This document shows positions 46,501 to 58,536 of a stretch of DNA of 64,000 nt, in pieces (position 1 is the first letter of the stretch; each line of letters begins with the position of its first letter). The stretch covers positions 434,001-498,000 of the forward strand of contig JAIXMR010000004.1 in assembly GCA_025677835.1 (NCBI GenBank), written 5' to 3'. This stretch comes from Sporodiniella umbellata. Its lineage: Eukaryota > Mucoromycota > Mucoromycetes > Mucorales > Rhizopodaceae. Under the pieces are notes generated by a model. The model was not told where the DNA came from. It saw nothing but the letters and a program-made list of their open reading frames with translations, and did not search any database. The position numbers were made by a program, and so were the translations under genes.

Positions 46501-48183
46501 CTAGGTAGTACAGCCAGAGATATAACAATCAAAAGCATCATTACAACTCTACTACCCTCTGTCTGAGGAGTAATATCTATTTTAAAAAACAAGATAAAAT
46601 TAGGTTACATACAAAGGTGTGGTTTTGATTACCTCCATATCCAACAGTGGATAGCGTAACCATAACAACATAGAGCGATTCTAAAATAGAGTAATTCGTG
46701 TTGCCAAATGTAACTTCACAATACTGAAAAGCTGACAGTCCATTGTACAGCAGAACAACAATTGTACCCACCAAGTGCACTAGTTTTGATTTTAAAGCAT
46801 CGATGGGCTTACCTAAATACAAGTTATTGGATTGGTTTCTTGAGACATAGATACTTGATTCTACATTCATACCGCTCATCAAAAGATTCATTTTTATTTT
46901 CATCGCACTTTTCATTCTCAATAAAAGAACCCAACTTCTTAAGAAATAAGGAACTATGTTACTTATTAGTGGACAACGTAGACTTTAAAATGTATAGTTG
47001 TGGGTATATAATACCATATAAAAATTGGCCATGTCTGATAAATATTGAAGTTAAAAAAGGTGCAGTTGTTAACAGTTCGATAAATGATCTGAAGCTAAAC
47101 AGTACGCTTATAGGCCTTCCAGTCAATACAATTCCTGTACATGAGCTATTAGTATCACTTCAAAAATATAAAAAACAAAGCAAGTACTTACGCATTAAAA
47201 ACGAACCGAAGTTCCACATGCTCAGTACTACACAAAGCATCCTAATCATTTTTTACACACATCTGTTAATTGTGTGTTATAATATACACATTTATTAATT
47301 ACCACAGGTCGTATGGCCTCCACTTATACATCCAGAACGGCTCCGTAATGATTCCAGCTTCGTGTTTCATCTCTACCAGATATGATAAACAAAATAAAAC
47401 GTCTACAATTAAATCTGTGTACACCTATTTAATGTTAAAGTAATGCTGATTTATTCTTTTTGTTTCTTTTCTTTTTGGCTTACAAAAAGCACAATGCTTG
47501 TATTTCCGAATAGCATTGTTTTCAGCTTAGAGAGACGAGAATCATACTTTAATTTTTTCTTCAATTGTTCTCCTTTTGTAAGTGGTTGGTTTCCGTTTCT
47601 AAAAACAATTAGTTTTGTCAGAAAAAAAAAAGCAATCTCTACCTTTCGTAAAGACGCGTTTCTCGGTATTTTTCTCTTATGGTACTCAGGTTCACTTTGT
47701 GCTTTCTTATTCGGGTTTCTAGATTTTTGGTAGGTGAATAAACGTACTCTCTTACTTCTGCAGCACTAGAGTATAGTATGGTGAATTTCAAAAACCATTC
47801 TATTTTTTGTCCTACTTTTGATCCAGTTCGGGTAAGATAAGATCATCTGGTGGCATCTGAATTATATCGTCCGTATTATCCTCTTCTTCGGATTGAGCAG
47901 TACTCCTGACGATATGAGATAGCTTACTTACTAGTTTCGGCCTGCTGGATTTGTGATGCTTCTGGAGACGTTGCTTTTTTCTTCTAGCTATTTTTACAGA
48001 TGCACGATCTTCACTACTTCCGTGATCAGAGAGATCTTCAGGTGACGGCTTATAACAAGAGTACTGCTGGAATCTCGATCTTTGAGTTGCTCCGTAAGCA
48101 GCACTTTTTCCTTCAGAAAGCAAAATAACTTCTTCGCTCTCATTTGTTTCATTTTGTTTCTTTAAATTACTCTCACTGGACAT
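43528..48183 (-). CDS. SLO/BK-type Ca2+-activated potassium channel alpha subunit
   Basis: A 1160-residue protein from 22 exons: 48183-47816, 47765-47643, 47598-47484, 47424-47303, 47241-47192, 47134-46978, 46937-46873, 46812-46633, 46576-46460, 46406-46303, 46257-46132, 46052-46029, 45971-45935, 45868-45581, 45530-45451, 45395-45225, 45168-44627, 44568-44454, 44403-44333, 44282-44232, 44157-44087, 44033-43528. All phases agree. A charged cytosolic N-terminus leads to S1-S4 (KWRPYDLW, LTGRPISVLFSFRSFIELLT), S5, pore TVGYGD near residue 390, and S6. Two RCK domains follow: FILIVGSF, then the BK signature CRGASTLLTNLL, and GNCQHPEDLVKAGVRRAKQ with VLLSQTYYKPD. It would conduct K+ at the plasma or an organelle membrane, gated by voltage and/or Ca2+. 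No Asp-rich calcium bowl is obvious. Confidence 0.9.
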
Positions 48184-49365
48184 GCCGAAAAGGAGCAAGT
48201 AGAAATAAAAAGAAGGCGGAGGTGTGTAACAGCAAATTTTTATGTAAGCGCACACTATCCGGATATTAATTTACAAAAAGAAAAACAATACTTGAAAAGT
48301 GCTAAGTTCTTGTAAAAAATGAACAGGTAGGTATTTACTGCTTTGCAGTACAGAATTCAAATCTTTTTTTTTTTTTTTTTTTTTTTCAAAAAAAAAATGC
48401 AAGTTGATAAAACGACGGTCGTCCAAAATATCCTTTAATTGTAATCGTTGTAGCCGATTCGATGCCCAGCGCTATTTTGCCAATCGTTTTGATCACCCTT
48501 ACTAAGTTCTTCAGTATTGAAAAACCAGATGTTAATTAAACCTCGTTTTGAATACAGCTCAAACCTACTTTTTGGGTAGACAAGTGTATTTTGTTTTTTC
48601 TCTCCCCTGTATTAGGAACATATATGACAGGTCTATGTGTATTTTAACTAAAATGTATCAATTTACTTGAAGTTCAAACAAATGACTTTTAAAACGAAAT
48701 CGAATGCCATAGTATTTACTTGACTTGAAAAGCAAAAAAAAAGTAAAAAAAATACGTTTTATTGCTTCTTTCATTTTTGTAAGCGGTAGTATAATACCTT
48801 TAGACTGAAGGAAGATGAAAAGCTCATGTACTTTTTATTCATGTTTAATCTCCAATCCAAGAAAGCAAAACAAAGATCATCAATGGTTTCGACACTGAAT
48901 CAATGCAGTGTACGTAAAAAAACAGCTTTACTTGAAACATGTTGTTTTCAGACCGAATATGTTTTAATTGTGTCGAGGCAAGTAAAGTACTGGTAAAGTT
49001 TATCCATCTAAAAAAAGGAATGGTTATATTTTGCCAATGGTTTAAATTTCGCTTTTTTCTTCTTATCATTACCAAAAACTCTATTACACTACTAAGGTAC
49101 CAGTATCTTCTCAAAATTTAACAGGCATCTCTACGTACCCGAATTTCATATCAGCAATAGAAGGTTGAAATTTGTATAGACTTAATTTATTCAAAGTCTT
49201 GATTTACAAAAGACTGACTGGCTTTGAGCTATGTATGGCATATATAGTCCGAAGGTTACACATGTAACACGAGGGATCTTTATTCGAGCTTTTAGCCAGT
49301 GGCTTTTCTTTTGAATTTAATAAATAATTGCGGTTTATAAAAAACTCATTTTCGTTACATTCTTT
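48184..49365. other. divergent promoter between channel and PQ-loop genes
   Basis: About 1.2 kb. A T run followed by A run is at 48365-48397. On the minus strand, 49014-48790 contains suggestive coding pieces (MDKLYQYFTCLDTIKTYSV and, after an acceptor, VETIDDLCFAFLDWRLN) that I could not splice in frame. This may be another unrecognised mini gene. Confidence 0.4.
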
Positions 49366-50366
49366 ATGACAGGTATACTAAGTACGCTACTATCTGTAGC
49401 GATGGTGGTTGCTCCTACAGCCGGTTACTTCGACCAGGTAAAAATTTGATCAACATCGAATGCTCTTTTGTCTGATACGATGCTCTTTTAAGATCAGGAT
49501 CATTTCGCGAAAAAAGACAAGCTTGGGCTTTAACTCTGCGACTTGTGCTATCCTTTTGTTTTCCAAGTATAACACAAAAACGAGCAAAAAAAAAACTTAC
49601 ACATTTATAGTTACTTATCTGTTTGTTTTTAATAGTATTTTACGTATCTTTTTTTGGCAAGTGTTGAGACAATAGAGTACTGTACTTGGCTAACCTTTAT
49701 TTAGGCTGGGTAAAAGATTTGACATAACACTACTTTTTCAGTCTATTACAATGATTGTAGCAGTTACTTGTCTTCTTTATACCGTAGTAAAGTATAGACC
49801 TATTGTCCCATTCAACCCACTTGTCAGACACACATCCAATACTAGTATTTCCTCAGATGAGGACGATATTATTAGTATAGGACAACAAGTAGAATACAAG
49901 TGGTATCAGAGGTCGTTTTGGGCATGGGACCACTTCTTAGATTACTTCAACTGCTTGCTCGTATATACAACACTGGTGGCAATATTATATGTTTTATTTC
50001 ACCAAAATACTGAGTTTGTAGAGGCGCTTGGGTTTTTGAGTTTGGGGGTTGAAAGTACTCTGCCTGTACCTCAAATCCTGACAAACTTTAAACACAGAAA
50101 CACAGATGGGTTTAGCTGGCTAATCTTAGCAAGCTGGGTAAAGGAAGTCCAAAGGCATATAAAATATTCTAACCAGAAAGCAGTTTCTAGGTGATGGGTT
50201 CAAGGCATTCTATTTTCTTTACACCCAGTCCCCTCTTCAGTTTGTTGTGTGCGCCGTTATTCAACTCTGCTTTGATACAATTGCTGTTGGACAATGTATT
50301 GTGTTCTCGTCTCCTACTTTAAAGAAGTTTTTTGGGGTTCAAGAGTACTATGAAACTATTGCATAA
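49366..50366 (+). CDS. PQ-loop repeat membrane protein (SLC66A2-like)
   Basis: A 260-residue protein from five exons: 49366-49437, 49493-49566, 49636-49656, 49705-50137 and 50184-50366. It is a seven-helix PQ-loop protein. The N-terminal loop has GYFDQ, then SLGFNSATCAILLFSNILRIFFWLGKRF; the second PQ loop has STLPVPQILTNFKHRNTDGFS, and the end is GDGFKAFYFL with SPLQFVV. The third intron starts with GC (GCAAGT), the main non-canonical donor class; only this choice gives the conserved IFFWLGKRF. A 21-nt exon lies before it. The SLC66A2/PQLC1 group sits on endosomes or Golgi and is linked to phospholipid asymmetry, interesting next to a window carrying a P4 flippase. Substrate unknown. Confidence 0.87.
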
Positions 50367-51940
50367 TGGGATAAAAGAGCACATGGTGCCTTTATATACT
50401 AGAAAAACTTTATAGCAATTTGTATCGATTTTTTTTTAAATAGTATTAGATGTTTTTAATTTACGCACTTTCTTCTGCTTTTATAGTTTTTGAGTACGTT
50501 TTTTCTTTATTGGTTTTGCATATCTCATAAAAGGATAAAAAAAACGAGAGATACATTATATCCAGCTCTTTCTCTTATACTTTTTTGTTAGTAACACCTA
50601 TAAGGGAGTAGTCATTATAAAGCACCTTACCGTTCGATTTTTTTGTTTCAAACAGTTTGAAAAACATTCAGCATCTATAAGTAATACATTTTTGTTTGGT
50701 ACCAAAAAACTATTCGAGTAATGGTAATAAGCTATAAAACTTATAGACTTATTCTTTTCTATAAAAAAAATCATTGTCATATCTTCTATATTAAAGCCTC
50801 TAAGGCCTGCCAAGACCCTTACTAATACCATCAATCCAACCATTGACATATCAATATAGTCAAAGCAATAAACTTTTGTCTAAATACATTCTCTCTTTAC
50901 TCAATTCCACTTTTCCCAATACAATATATATAAAAAAGTAAAAAAGTATCTATAGGCTTCATTTCAAACAAGCAGTACCAATGCCTTTTTTTTTATGGCC
51001 GTCATAGCCAAAGAGTCTCATTACACAATTTCTCGATTATATACTAGTTTACTCTGAGCTTATTAAAAAAACCAGTTTCTAGAGTATTTCAAAGTTAGTT
51101 GAGATTCTTAAGTTCTAGTTTCAACCCAAACGTTTAAGGGCCCTGAAACAACCCATTATTTTAGCAGTGGTTTTTTATGTGGGTTTAAGTAGAACCTTTT
51201 GACACAGTCCTGCTGATTTTGCTTCAATTGACGTTCATATTTGAAGGGCCACAAAAAAAACAAAATATTGTTTTTATTGATATACGAAATATACAGCCTC
51301 TTTAAATAAGGCGGCAGACACTGGTACTTCCCTTTTTTAAGAATGTTTTCATTAAGTACACATAGTGTACTTTTGTAATGCTACAATAGTAGTTGTGATA
51401 GCTTTTCATTATAATCTGATACTTTTTGAAGCAAAATTAAAAGATTTCAACGCATGGCTTTTATATGGCAAGACCAAACAACAGCCCACAAGCTAGATTT
51501 TGTCAATAAAATATAGATATTAAATTTGACTGAACTTATAAAATTTACAGTGTACTTGTTTACTGTCTTCTGTTTTGCCTGAAATTCCATTTTTTTTTTT
51601 ATATTTACCTATGCATCTTGTTATTTAATGGCTTTACACCTCTTTTGATAAAATACTTAGAAGGGTTTCTATTTACTTATTTTCGCCGGTTTTTTTTATA
51701 AATTTCTTCACCCTGAAAACTTTTCTACGCCCTCCATTATAGTCTTGTTTGGCTTTTTATTGAAATAAATCACACTGCATACTTAGTAGTGTTAAACCTA
51801 CACATAGTGCTCCATTTCCCAAAGTCGAAATATTTAATATTTATAATGTTTTTCGCACGTAAACCATTTTATGTGTAACTCTCGAAAATCAGATATATCT
51901 AACGCATATTTTTTTCTTCTTTTCTTTTTTTAAGAAAAAA
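50367..51940. other. 1.6 kb gene-poor interval
   Basis: No supported exon. A minus-strand frame at 50849-50598 (84 codons, real ATG, internal GTATTAGT..TTTATAG intron-like signals) has no recognisable family. The right end is the acyl-CoA oxidase promoter, ending in a T-rich tract at 51908-51932. Confidence 0.45.
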
Positions 51941-54347
51941 ATGACTAAATTTGATAACAATATTGCCACAAAGTTTCCCAGTCTCAAACCAAAAACACCT
52001 AGTGGAGACGTACTCTTGAAAGCTGAAAGAGAAAAAACCAGCTTCAATGTGAAGTTTTTGTCTCAGTTTATGTATACTGAGAGTTGGTTGAACAAGTTAC
52101 ACAAGGTTTTGGACATTATTGAAAACGATCCGGCTTTCGATAAAACTGGCCGGTATTATCAAAGTCGCTCCGAAAAAGTAAAAGCTGGTCTAAGAAAAGA
52201 CAAACGCATGTTTGAACTTGCAAGGTTTGATTTAATATTAATTATTGTGACAAAGACTGATTTGTCTTTAGAGAGCACCAGTGGGACGAGCAAGAGTTTC
52301 ATTTGGCAAACTTTCTTTATGATCAGTCTACACCGGTTAGTTCCTTAGTTTTTTTTTTTTATATTCTTACTAATAGCGAATCAGTTTTCGTTACATTATA
52401 ATATGTTTATACCTACCCTGAAAAGTCAAACTACTGCCGAACAAAAAAAGTTGTTTCTTGAGCCTGCTTTAAAAAACGAAATTATAGGGTGTTATGCTCA
52501 AACGGAGGTACGTTCTTAATATTGGGTAGGTATTTATGATTTTAATATTTCTGCTCTTATTTTTTTTTTTATTATTGTTGCTATTATTTTTTTTGCTTTC
52601 CTGTAGCTGGGACATGGCTCTAATGTTCAAGGTGTTGAGACTACAGCCACATATATACCTGAATCCAATGAGTTTGAGATTCACTCGCCTACTTTGACTT
52701 CTTCAAAATGGTGGATTGGGGGGCTTGGAAAAGCAGCAACACATGCTGTTGTCATGGCTCGTCTAATTACAGATGGAAAAGACTTGGGTCCTCACCCTTT
52801 CTGTATACAGATTCGTAGCCTTGAAAATCATTTGCCTCTGAAGGGCATTACAGTAGGCGATATTGGACCAAAGTTTGGCTTCAATGCTGTAGATAACGGT
52901 TTTATAATGTTTGATCATTATCGTGTACCCCATGTATCTTTTTTGGCCAACTATTCTCAAGTTCAGCCTGGTACTGGCATGTACAGTAAACCTCCAAACG
53001 CTAAACTTTCATACGGCACAATGGTTTTTGTTAGAGCTAATATAGTTATGGGTATGTTTTACAAAAATATCAAAGCAGTATACTGAGATAAAAAAAACAG
53101 GTGTTCGCTACGCATTGGCTAAGGCTACAACTATTGCTGTACGTTATTCTGCAGTGCGTCAACAGTTTGTAGATGCTGCGTCGCCAAAAAAATGGGATAG
53201 TAAAGTAGTTGAAACTCCAGTGCTAGATTATACAATGCAGCAGTATCGACTTCTTCCTATAATCTCTGCAGCTTATGCATGTTTTTTTACTGGCCGGGAA
53301 ATGCTAAGATTATATGATCTGAATCAAAAAGCAATGAAAGATGGAAACTTTGACCTTTTGGCGGATCTTCACGCTAGCTCTTCTGGGCTTAAAAGCTTAA
53401 CTACAACAATGGCTGTGGAGTCTATTGAGGAATGCAGAAGGGCTTGCGGCGGACATGGATATAGTATGTTTTCTGGTTTAGGCCAGTTCTATCAAGACTA
53501 TTTACCAAACGTTACGGTAAGGGGGGTTTTTTCTAAGTCGAGAAAAGATGTATATATATATATAATGCCGCTTAAATAGTGGGAAGGCGATAACTATATC
53601 TTAACACAACAAACAGCACGTTATTTGCTTAAAACATTTCGTAATGTAGTTTCCGGGAAAGCTGAGCCATCAGAATATAACCACACTATATCCTACTTGA
53701 ATCAGTATCTTCAGAATACATCTTTCAAGTGCCCTGCTACCAAAGCTTCCGATTTTTTGAACCCTGAAATGATTTTATCTGCATTTGGATTTAGAGCTGC
53801 TTATGGTATTGCCAAGGTCGCCGAACAAATTGACCGTAAAGGGCGTACATGGAATTCAATGCTCATAGAAATCAGCCGTATTTCTAAAGCTCATTGTCAG
53901 TTTATTCTTGTCCGCAATTTTATTGTTGCTCTTCAAAACGACCCGATTCTTGCACAGCAAGAACACAAGTCTATAAGCCAAATACTCAAAACATTGTCGT
54001 TCTTGTTTTCTCTTTACTTAATGGAAAAAGAACTCTCAGAGTTTTTACTATCTGGATATTTGTCTTCCGAGCAATGCGCTTTGTTAAAAGAGCAAATAAT
54101 TAGCTTATTAGACATTGTTCGCCCTCAAGCAGTTGGACTGGTAGATGCATTTGCTTTGCCCGATTACTATCTGCATTCTGCATTAGGTCGTTACGATGGC
54201 AAAGTTTATGAAGCTATGACGAAAATGGCGGAAGCGGAACCCCTGAACCATACACAGGTTGTTGCAGGTTATGAAGACAACATCAGGCCTTTTATACTTG
54301 AAGGAAAGGCGCAAAGAAATATTAGTGAGTCCAGCTCCAAGATTTAA
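51941..54347 (+). CDS. POX1: peroxisomal acyl-CoA oxidase
   Basis: A 699-residue flavoenzyme from six exons (51941-52224, 52272-52335, 52385-52507, 52607-53051, 53101-53516, 53580-54347; all phases fit). It catalyses the first step of peroxisomal beta-oxidation, acyl-CoA to trans-2-enoyl-CoA with H2O2. Signatures are [36 protein letters not shown], the FAD/substrate-binding [10 protein letters not shown], and [16 protein letters not shown] with the catalytic Glu. The C-terminus SKI is a variant peroxisomal targeting signal (canonical SKL). Length is normal. Its stop lies 95 bp from the convergent DNA ligase stop. Confidence 0.96.
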
Positions 54348-54442
54348 TATAAACATACTTTATTTGTACTGGTCAGGTTACTATTGATTAACAATTGTTT
54401 AAAAATAAAGACAATAGCAAAGTTCTCGGCTTGCTTTGCAAA

Positions 54443-55831
54443 TCAAAGATCCCTTTCGCCATCTTCATAAATTGCTTTTACAGTGGGAAACCTAAGAGAC
54501 ACTGTGCCCTTTTTGTTCAAACTTTCAGAAAAATATTGCACTGTGATTGTCTTTCCAATTATCAAACTCGGATCTGCCGCAAACTTTATCCGTTCATCCA
54601 TTGTAAAACCACTTCCAACACTTACATCACAATCTTTGTGATTAATATTTACACTTTTCAGCACGCACTTGTTTTCCCCAGTTCCTGATATTCTCATGAA
54701 GCTGGTTTCTATGCTTTTTACTATATATTCGTTGTCCTCCCACTCTTTGACTTTAAGTAAATTCGGTGTTCGCTTCCCCTCATAAGCCGTATCTCGTCTC
54801 AACATCAATCCTTCCCATTTATCTTTAGCTGCCTTTTCACTCCATGCGTTGAGCTCCTCTAAGTTATGTAGCTTTCTTTGCCTCACAACTCGAACACGGC
54901 TGTCCGATGCGGTTTTGAGTAGCTTTTTTAATTGTTTCTGTCTTCTACTGAATATTAGCTCTCCTTTTCCTTGGAAGAAAGTGTCCATTGGGATCCAATC
55001 AAACACGTGGTATACTGGGTCTTTCATATCTTCTTTCAGTCGCCGTATTTGACTTAAGGCTTCTATAAACACTTCATTTTTACTATCGTCTTCTCTGTAA
55101 CTACATATCTCTCCATCCAGTACAAAGTCCTCTTTGAATTTCGCTTCCTTCAAAATTTTTTTAAGCTCTTCCGCGATTTTTTGTAAAGAGTTAAAAGGGC
55201 GACCACTGCGGGATAAAAACTGTATGTCGAAGCCATCTTGATTAGACGTAATCAATGAGAGGCAGCGAACGCCATCCAGTTTCTGAGATGCGAACCAAGC
55301 TGGAGCTTCTGTTAGATCTAAATTATCTGATCTCTTTAAAGTATTAGCAAGAGCTACTTTGATTGCACTTGGACTGAACTCTTTTGGATCAGATAATAGT
55401 AGACGTACGGTCTTTTCTGAAACTCCCATTTTTAGATTTCGATCAATGACTCGCCAAAAAAGTTCTCTAACTTCATCGCTTTGACAATTCGCTTTGTAAA
55501 ACTCAGCAACAGCTTTACGAGCTTTATGACCTGTTAAAGCACGAGAAGAAAGTGTTTCTAAAAGCAGGTCTACAGTTTGGTATTGGGGGGTGGAGGTAAT
55601 GCACTCTGGGTGGGTTTTTAAATAGTCTAAAACTGACTTGGAGGTAACGTGGAATCGAGTATGAGAGTTATAAATACGTTTCAGGATCGGATGGCTGTCT
55701 GGATTTTCTATTATAATTTGCCGTTTCTGAAGAGTGCTGGAGACGCCATTGACAGATTGCACCAAGCTGTTCAATTTTTTTAGCTGTTCCATTACAGAAC
55801 TCCTGGTTTTCAAAAAAACGTTGTTGAGCAT
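54443..55831 (-). CDS. ATP-dependent DNA ligase, phage T4-like, intronless
   Basis: A 462-residue single-exon ligase. Nucleotidyltransferase motifs are complete: motif I QKLDGVRC (adenylated Lys), motif III DFVLDGEIC, motif IV EGLMLRR and motif V LLKVKEW. They are followed by an OB-fold (VGSGFTMDERIKFAAD, SLRFPTVKAI). The small N-terminal helical part (STLQKRQIIIENPDSHPILKRIY, GHKARKAV) parallels T4-type ligases rather than the large eukaryotic Lig1, Lig3 or Lig4, which carry big extra domains. It is the only large gene here besides eEF3 without introns. Origin by horizontal transfer from a phage, large virus or bacterium is an inference. It could serve nuclear or mitochondrial repair; the N-terminus MLNNVFLKTRSS is weakly basic. 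Confidence 0.9.
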   Translation of the reverse strand: MLNNVFLKTRSSVMEQLKKLNSLVQSVNGVSSTLQKRQIIIENPDSHPILKRIYNSHTRFHVTSKSVLDYLKTHPECITSTPQYQTVDLLLETLSSRALTGHKARKAVAEFYKANCQSDEVRELFWRVIDRNLKMGVSEKTVRLLLSDPKEFSPSAIKVALANTLKRSDNLDLTEAPAWFASQKLDGVRCLSLITSNQDGFDIQFLSRSGRPFNSLQKIAEELKKILKEAKFKEDFVLDGEICSYREDDSKNEVFIEALSQIRRLKEDMKDPVYHVFDWIPMDTFFQGKGELIFSRRQKQLKKLLKTASDSRVRVVRQRKLHNLEELNAWSEKAAKDKWEGLMLRRDTAYEGKRTPNLLKVKEWEDNEYIVKSIETSFMRISGTGENKCVLKSVNINHKDCDVSVGSGFTMDERIKFAADPSLIIGKTITVQYFSESLNKKGTVSLRFPTVKAIYEDGERDL

Positions 55832-56004
55832 ATTAAACTAGACCAAAACTTGATAAAATAAAAATCAAAGCAAAACACATTTTTCGGACTTTGCAGTTTG
55901 ACTTGTATTATTGCTAAAGGCTCTTTTTTTTTTTTCATTATTGTTTAATTTTCATTATTATTTATTGATCATTTTTTTTTATTAAACACAGAAAAATAAA
56001 AATT

Positions 56005-57875
56005 CTAATCCTCACTCAAACCGATCAATTCTTTACCCATCTTCTTATCCAAGCGACAAATGGGGTAGTCCTTGATCATGGCAATATTGACCTTATGGCC
56101 GAGTAAATCGCGAATATTAGAAATGCCATATTTAACCATAGTGGGGCGTTCAAGACCAAGACCCCAGGCAATGACACGTACATCTGAAGGCAAGCCTAAT
56201 GGCTGTAACATTTCAGGGCGGAACATACCAGAGTTACCGATTTCTACCCAAGATTTCAAGCCCTCGTGATAGGAAAAGATCTCCATGGAAGGCTCGGTAT
56301 AAGGATTGTATGTAGGCTTGAAGCGGATTTTGTCCATACCCATCTTCTTAAAGAAAACATCCATGAAACCAATCAAGTCCCCTAAAGTCAAATTTTTATC
56401 GGCAATGACACCTTCAATTTGATGAAATTCGGCCAAATGGGTAGCATCAACAGATTCGTTACGGAAGACGCGATCAATAGAGAAATACTTGGCAGGGCGG
56501 AATTCACCTAAGCGTTTGGTTTCCTCTGAAAGCTTATGGAGCATATATGAACTGACAGCGGTAGTGTGGGTACGCAAAATTAGTTTTTGTGCTTCCTCTT
56601 CTTTCCAGGTGTAGTTATAACCAATAGAGCCTGTATCGCCACCATTTTCGTGCGTTCTTTTGATTTTTTCCATCAAGTCACGGGGATAGCGATCAGATGT
56701 AGCAGGGTCTGTATTATGATAAGTACCTGCTTTTTTATATCAACTTTACCTTTTAAAAAGAAAGTGTCGTGTGCGTCTCTGGCAGGATGTTGCTGTGGTT
56801 GAAAAAGGGCATCAAAGTTCCAGAAACTGGATTCAGCGAAACAATTGGTAGGCATTTCTTGAAAGCCCATGTCAAAGAAAATTTCACGGAACTCTTGACG
56901 CACCTTCATTAAAGGATGCAGATGACCGCCAGATGGAATTACACCAGCTGCATCAAAGTTGTATTTTTTGAAAGTAGCGTTTTTCCATTCACCGCTATTG
57001 AACGCAGATTAGTGTCGCCTCTCTCTCTCTCTCTCTCTTTTTTTTTTTTTTTTTTGGCACGTTAACGACTTACGATTGAAGCATTTCAAAGGTGATGTCG
57101 GTGGCTTCTTTTTTGATTTCCAAAGAAAAATCGGGGCCTTTGTCCACACTATACGAAGTTAGCTTTCTACAAAAAAAAAGAAAGGGTTGTGAGCACGATA
57201 ATTTCTTATAGTGATGCTATATATAATGCTGCTATTACTGTTTATCAACCAAAGTTCTTTTTTTCAATTCAGCAAGCGCTTTGGCATTGCTCAAAGTTCC
57301 AGTAGACTCCACTTCTTTCAATTCTTTTTGAGTTTGGTCTACAATGCTTTCTACAGCTCGAACCAAATTGTTGCCCACCTTACTGATCCACTTGTTTTTG
57401 AAAGCTTTTCCTTGTCCAGCCTTTGCAGATGCACCAAACTTGGCCTAAAAAAAGATAGTCTCAGAATATGGTATAGAGCAAAGACACCTGTTACACTAGA
57501 AATTTACGGTACCTGAAGTTCAGAGATAGCAATACCTTCTTCGCCGACGGGGATAGCTTCAAAAACGCGAGCTTCGTGGCTACCGTCTTTGGCAAGTTGT
57601 TGACCTTCTTCTGTCAAATTCCAAACAACACGATCAATAGCTGTAAAATCAATCATCTAAAGTAAACGAGTAAGGCGAAAAGTACTAAAAGAAATATTTG
57701 GGCTTATGTGTGCAGGTATTACGTCTTTGGACTTCAAACTGCTGAGAGCACCGAGAAGAACAATTTGATCAACAGGCTTGCCATTGAGATTCAAATCCTT
57801 TGAATCTTTGATCGACTGTTGTTGTTCAAGGGTGTTGAGAACTAACGTTTGTAATTCTTCTGTAGTAGCAGACAT
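56005..57875 (-). CDS. FRS2: cytosolic phenylalanyl-tRNA synthetase alpha subunit
   Basis: A 514-residue class II aminoacyl-tRNA synthetase subunit, charging tRNA-Phe as an alpha2beta2 enzyme. Exons: 57875-57723, 57656-57513, 57444-57239, 57166-57074, 56994-56750 and 56708-56005; phases are consistent. It shows [42 protein letters not shown], motif 2 ([19 protein letters not shown]) and motif 3 ([14 protein letters not shown]), plus the N-terminal winged-helix DNA-binding-like domains typical of the eukaryotic cytosolic form. The third exon runs to a GTAATAG donor so that [13 protein letters not shown] reads through. Confidence 0.96.
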
Positions 57876-58484
57876 AGTGAACGGAAAAAAAAACAAAGAA
57901 AGATGGAAATCTTTTTTAAAGAAGCGGTAAATAAAAAATGGCTGTTGAGTCTTCAAACTTCAGCCACCAAAACTGAACCTCTTTATTGTTCAAGTCAGAT
58001 TCAAATTTTCGGAGTACGTGACGTAGACAATTTAGGCCAATAAAAGTATATGTAATACTAAAGTAGAGCTAGCAGCCAACCCTTGAACCATAAAGTATAG
58101 AACAGGAAGCCTGTATTATGTTTTACTTCGAAAGGAATATAGCTCAAACTTCACAGATTTATCTATAGCGGAGTAAATCTGTCAGTTCACCGAGGTACTA
58201 AGCAAAAACTTCAAAAAATACTATTATTGCAGTATCATAACTCAATATACTACTTCAGTAAAGGACCCAGCCTTAACTATGCAAAAAAAAAAAAAACAAA
58301 CGGAGACTCAACCTTAAAGGAGTTTTACCTTGAGACCAGACGAAAAAATCAAGTTACCAAACATATTCTAAAGGCAAAAAACACAAGAGAAGTGTAGAAT
58401 CAAGCCTGATGATTTCTTTTGCAGTATAATCTTTTACGTCATAACATAGTATGTGTGTACTAGGTCTATTACATTGAAAAGCGG

Positions 58485-58536
<52 letters not shown>

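Noticed and set aside
46762..47298. 178-codon plus-strand frame
   Set aside because: Antisense to well-supported channel exons 5-8.
54395..54688. 97-codon plus-strand frame downstream of acyl-CoA oxidase
   Set aside because: Antisense to the DNA ligase coding sequence, which has all catalytic motifs.
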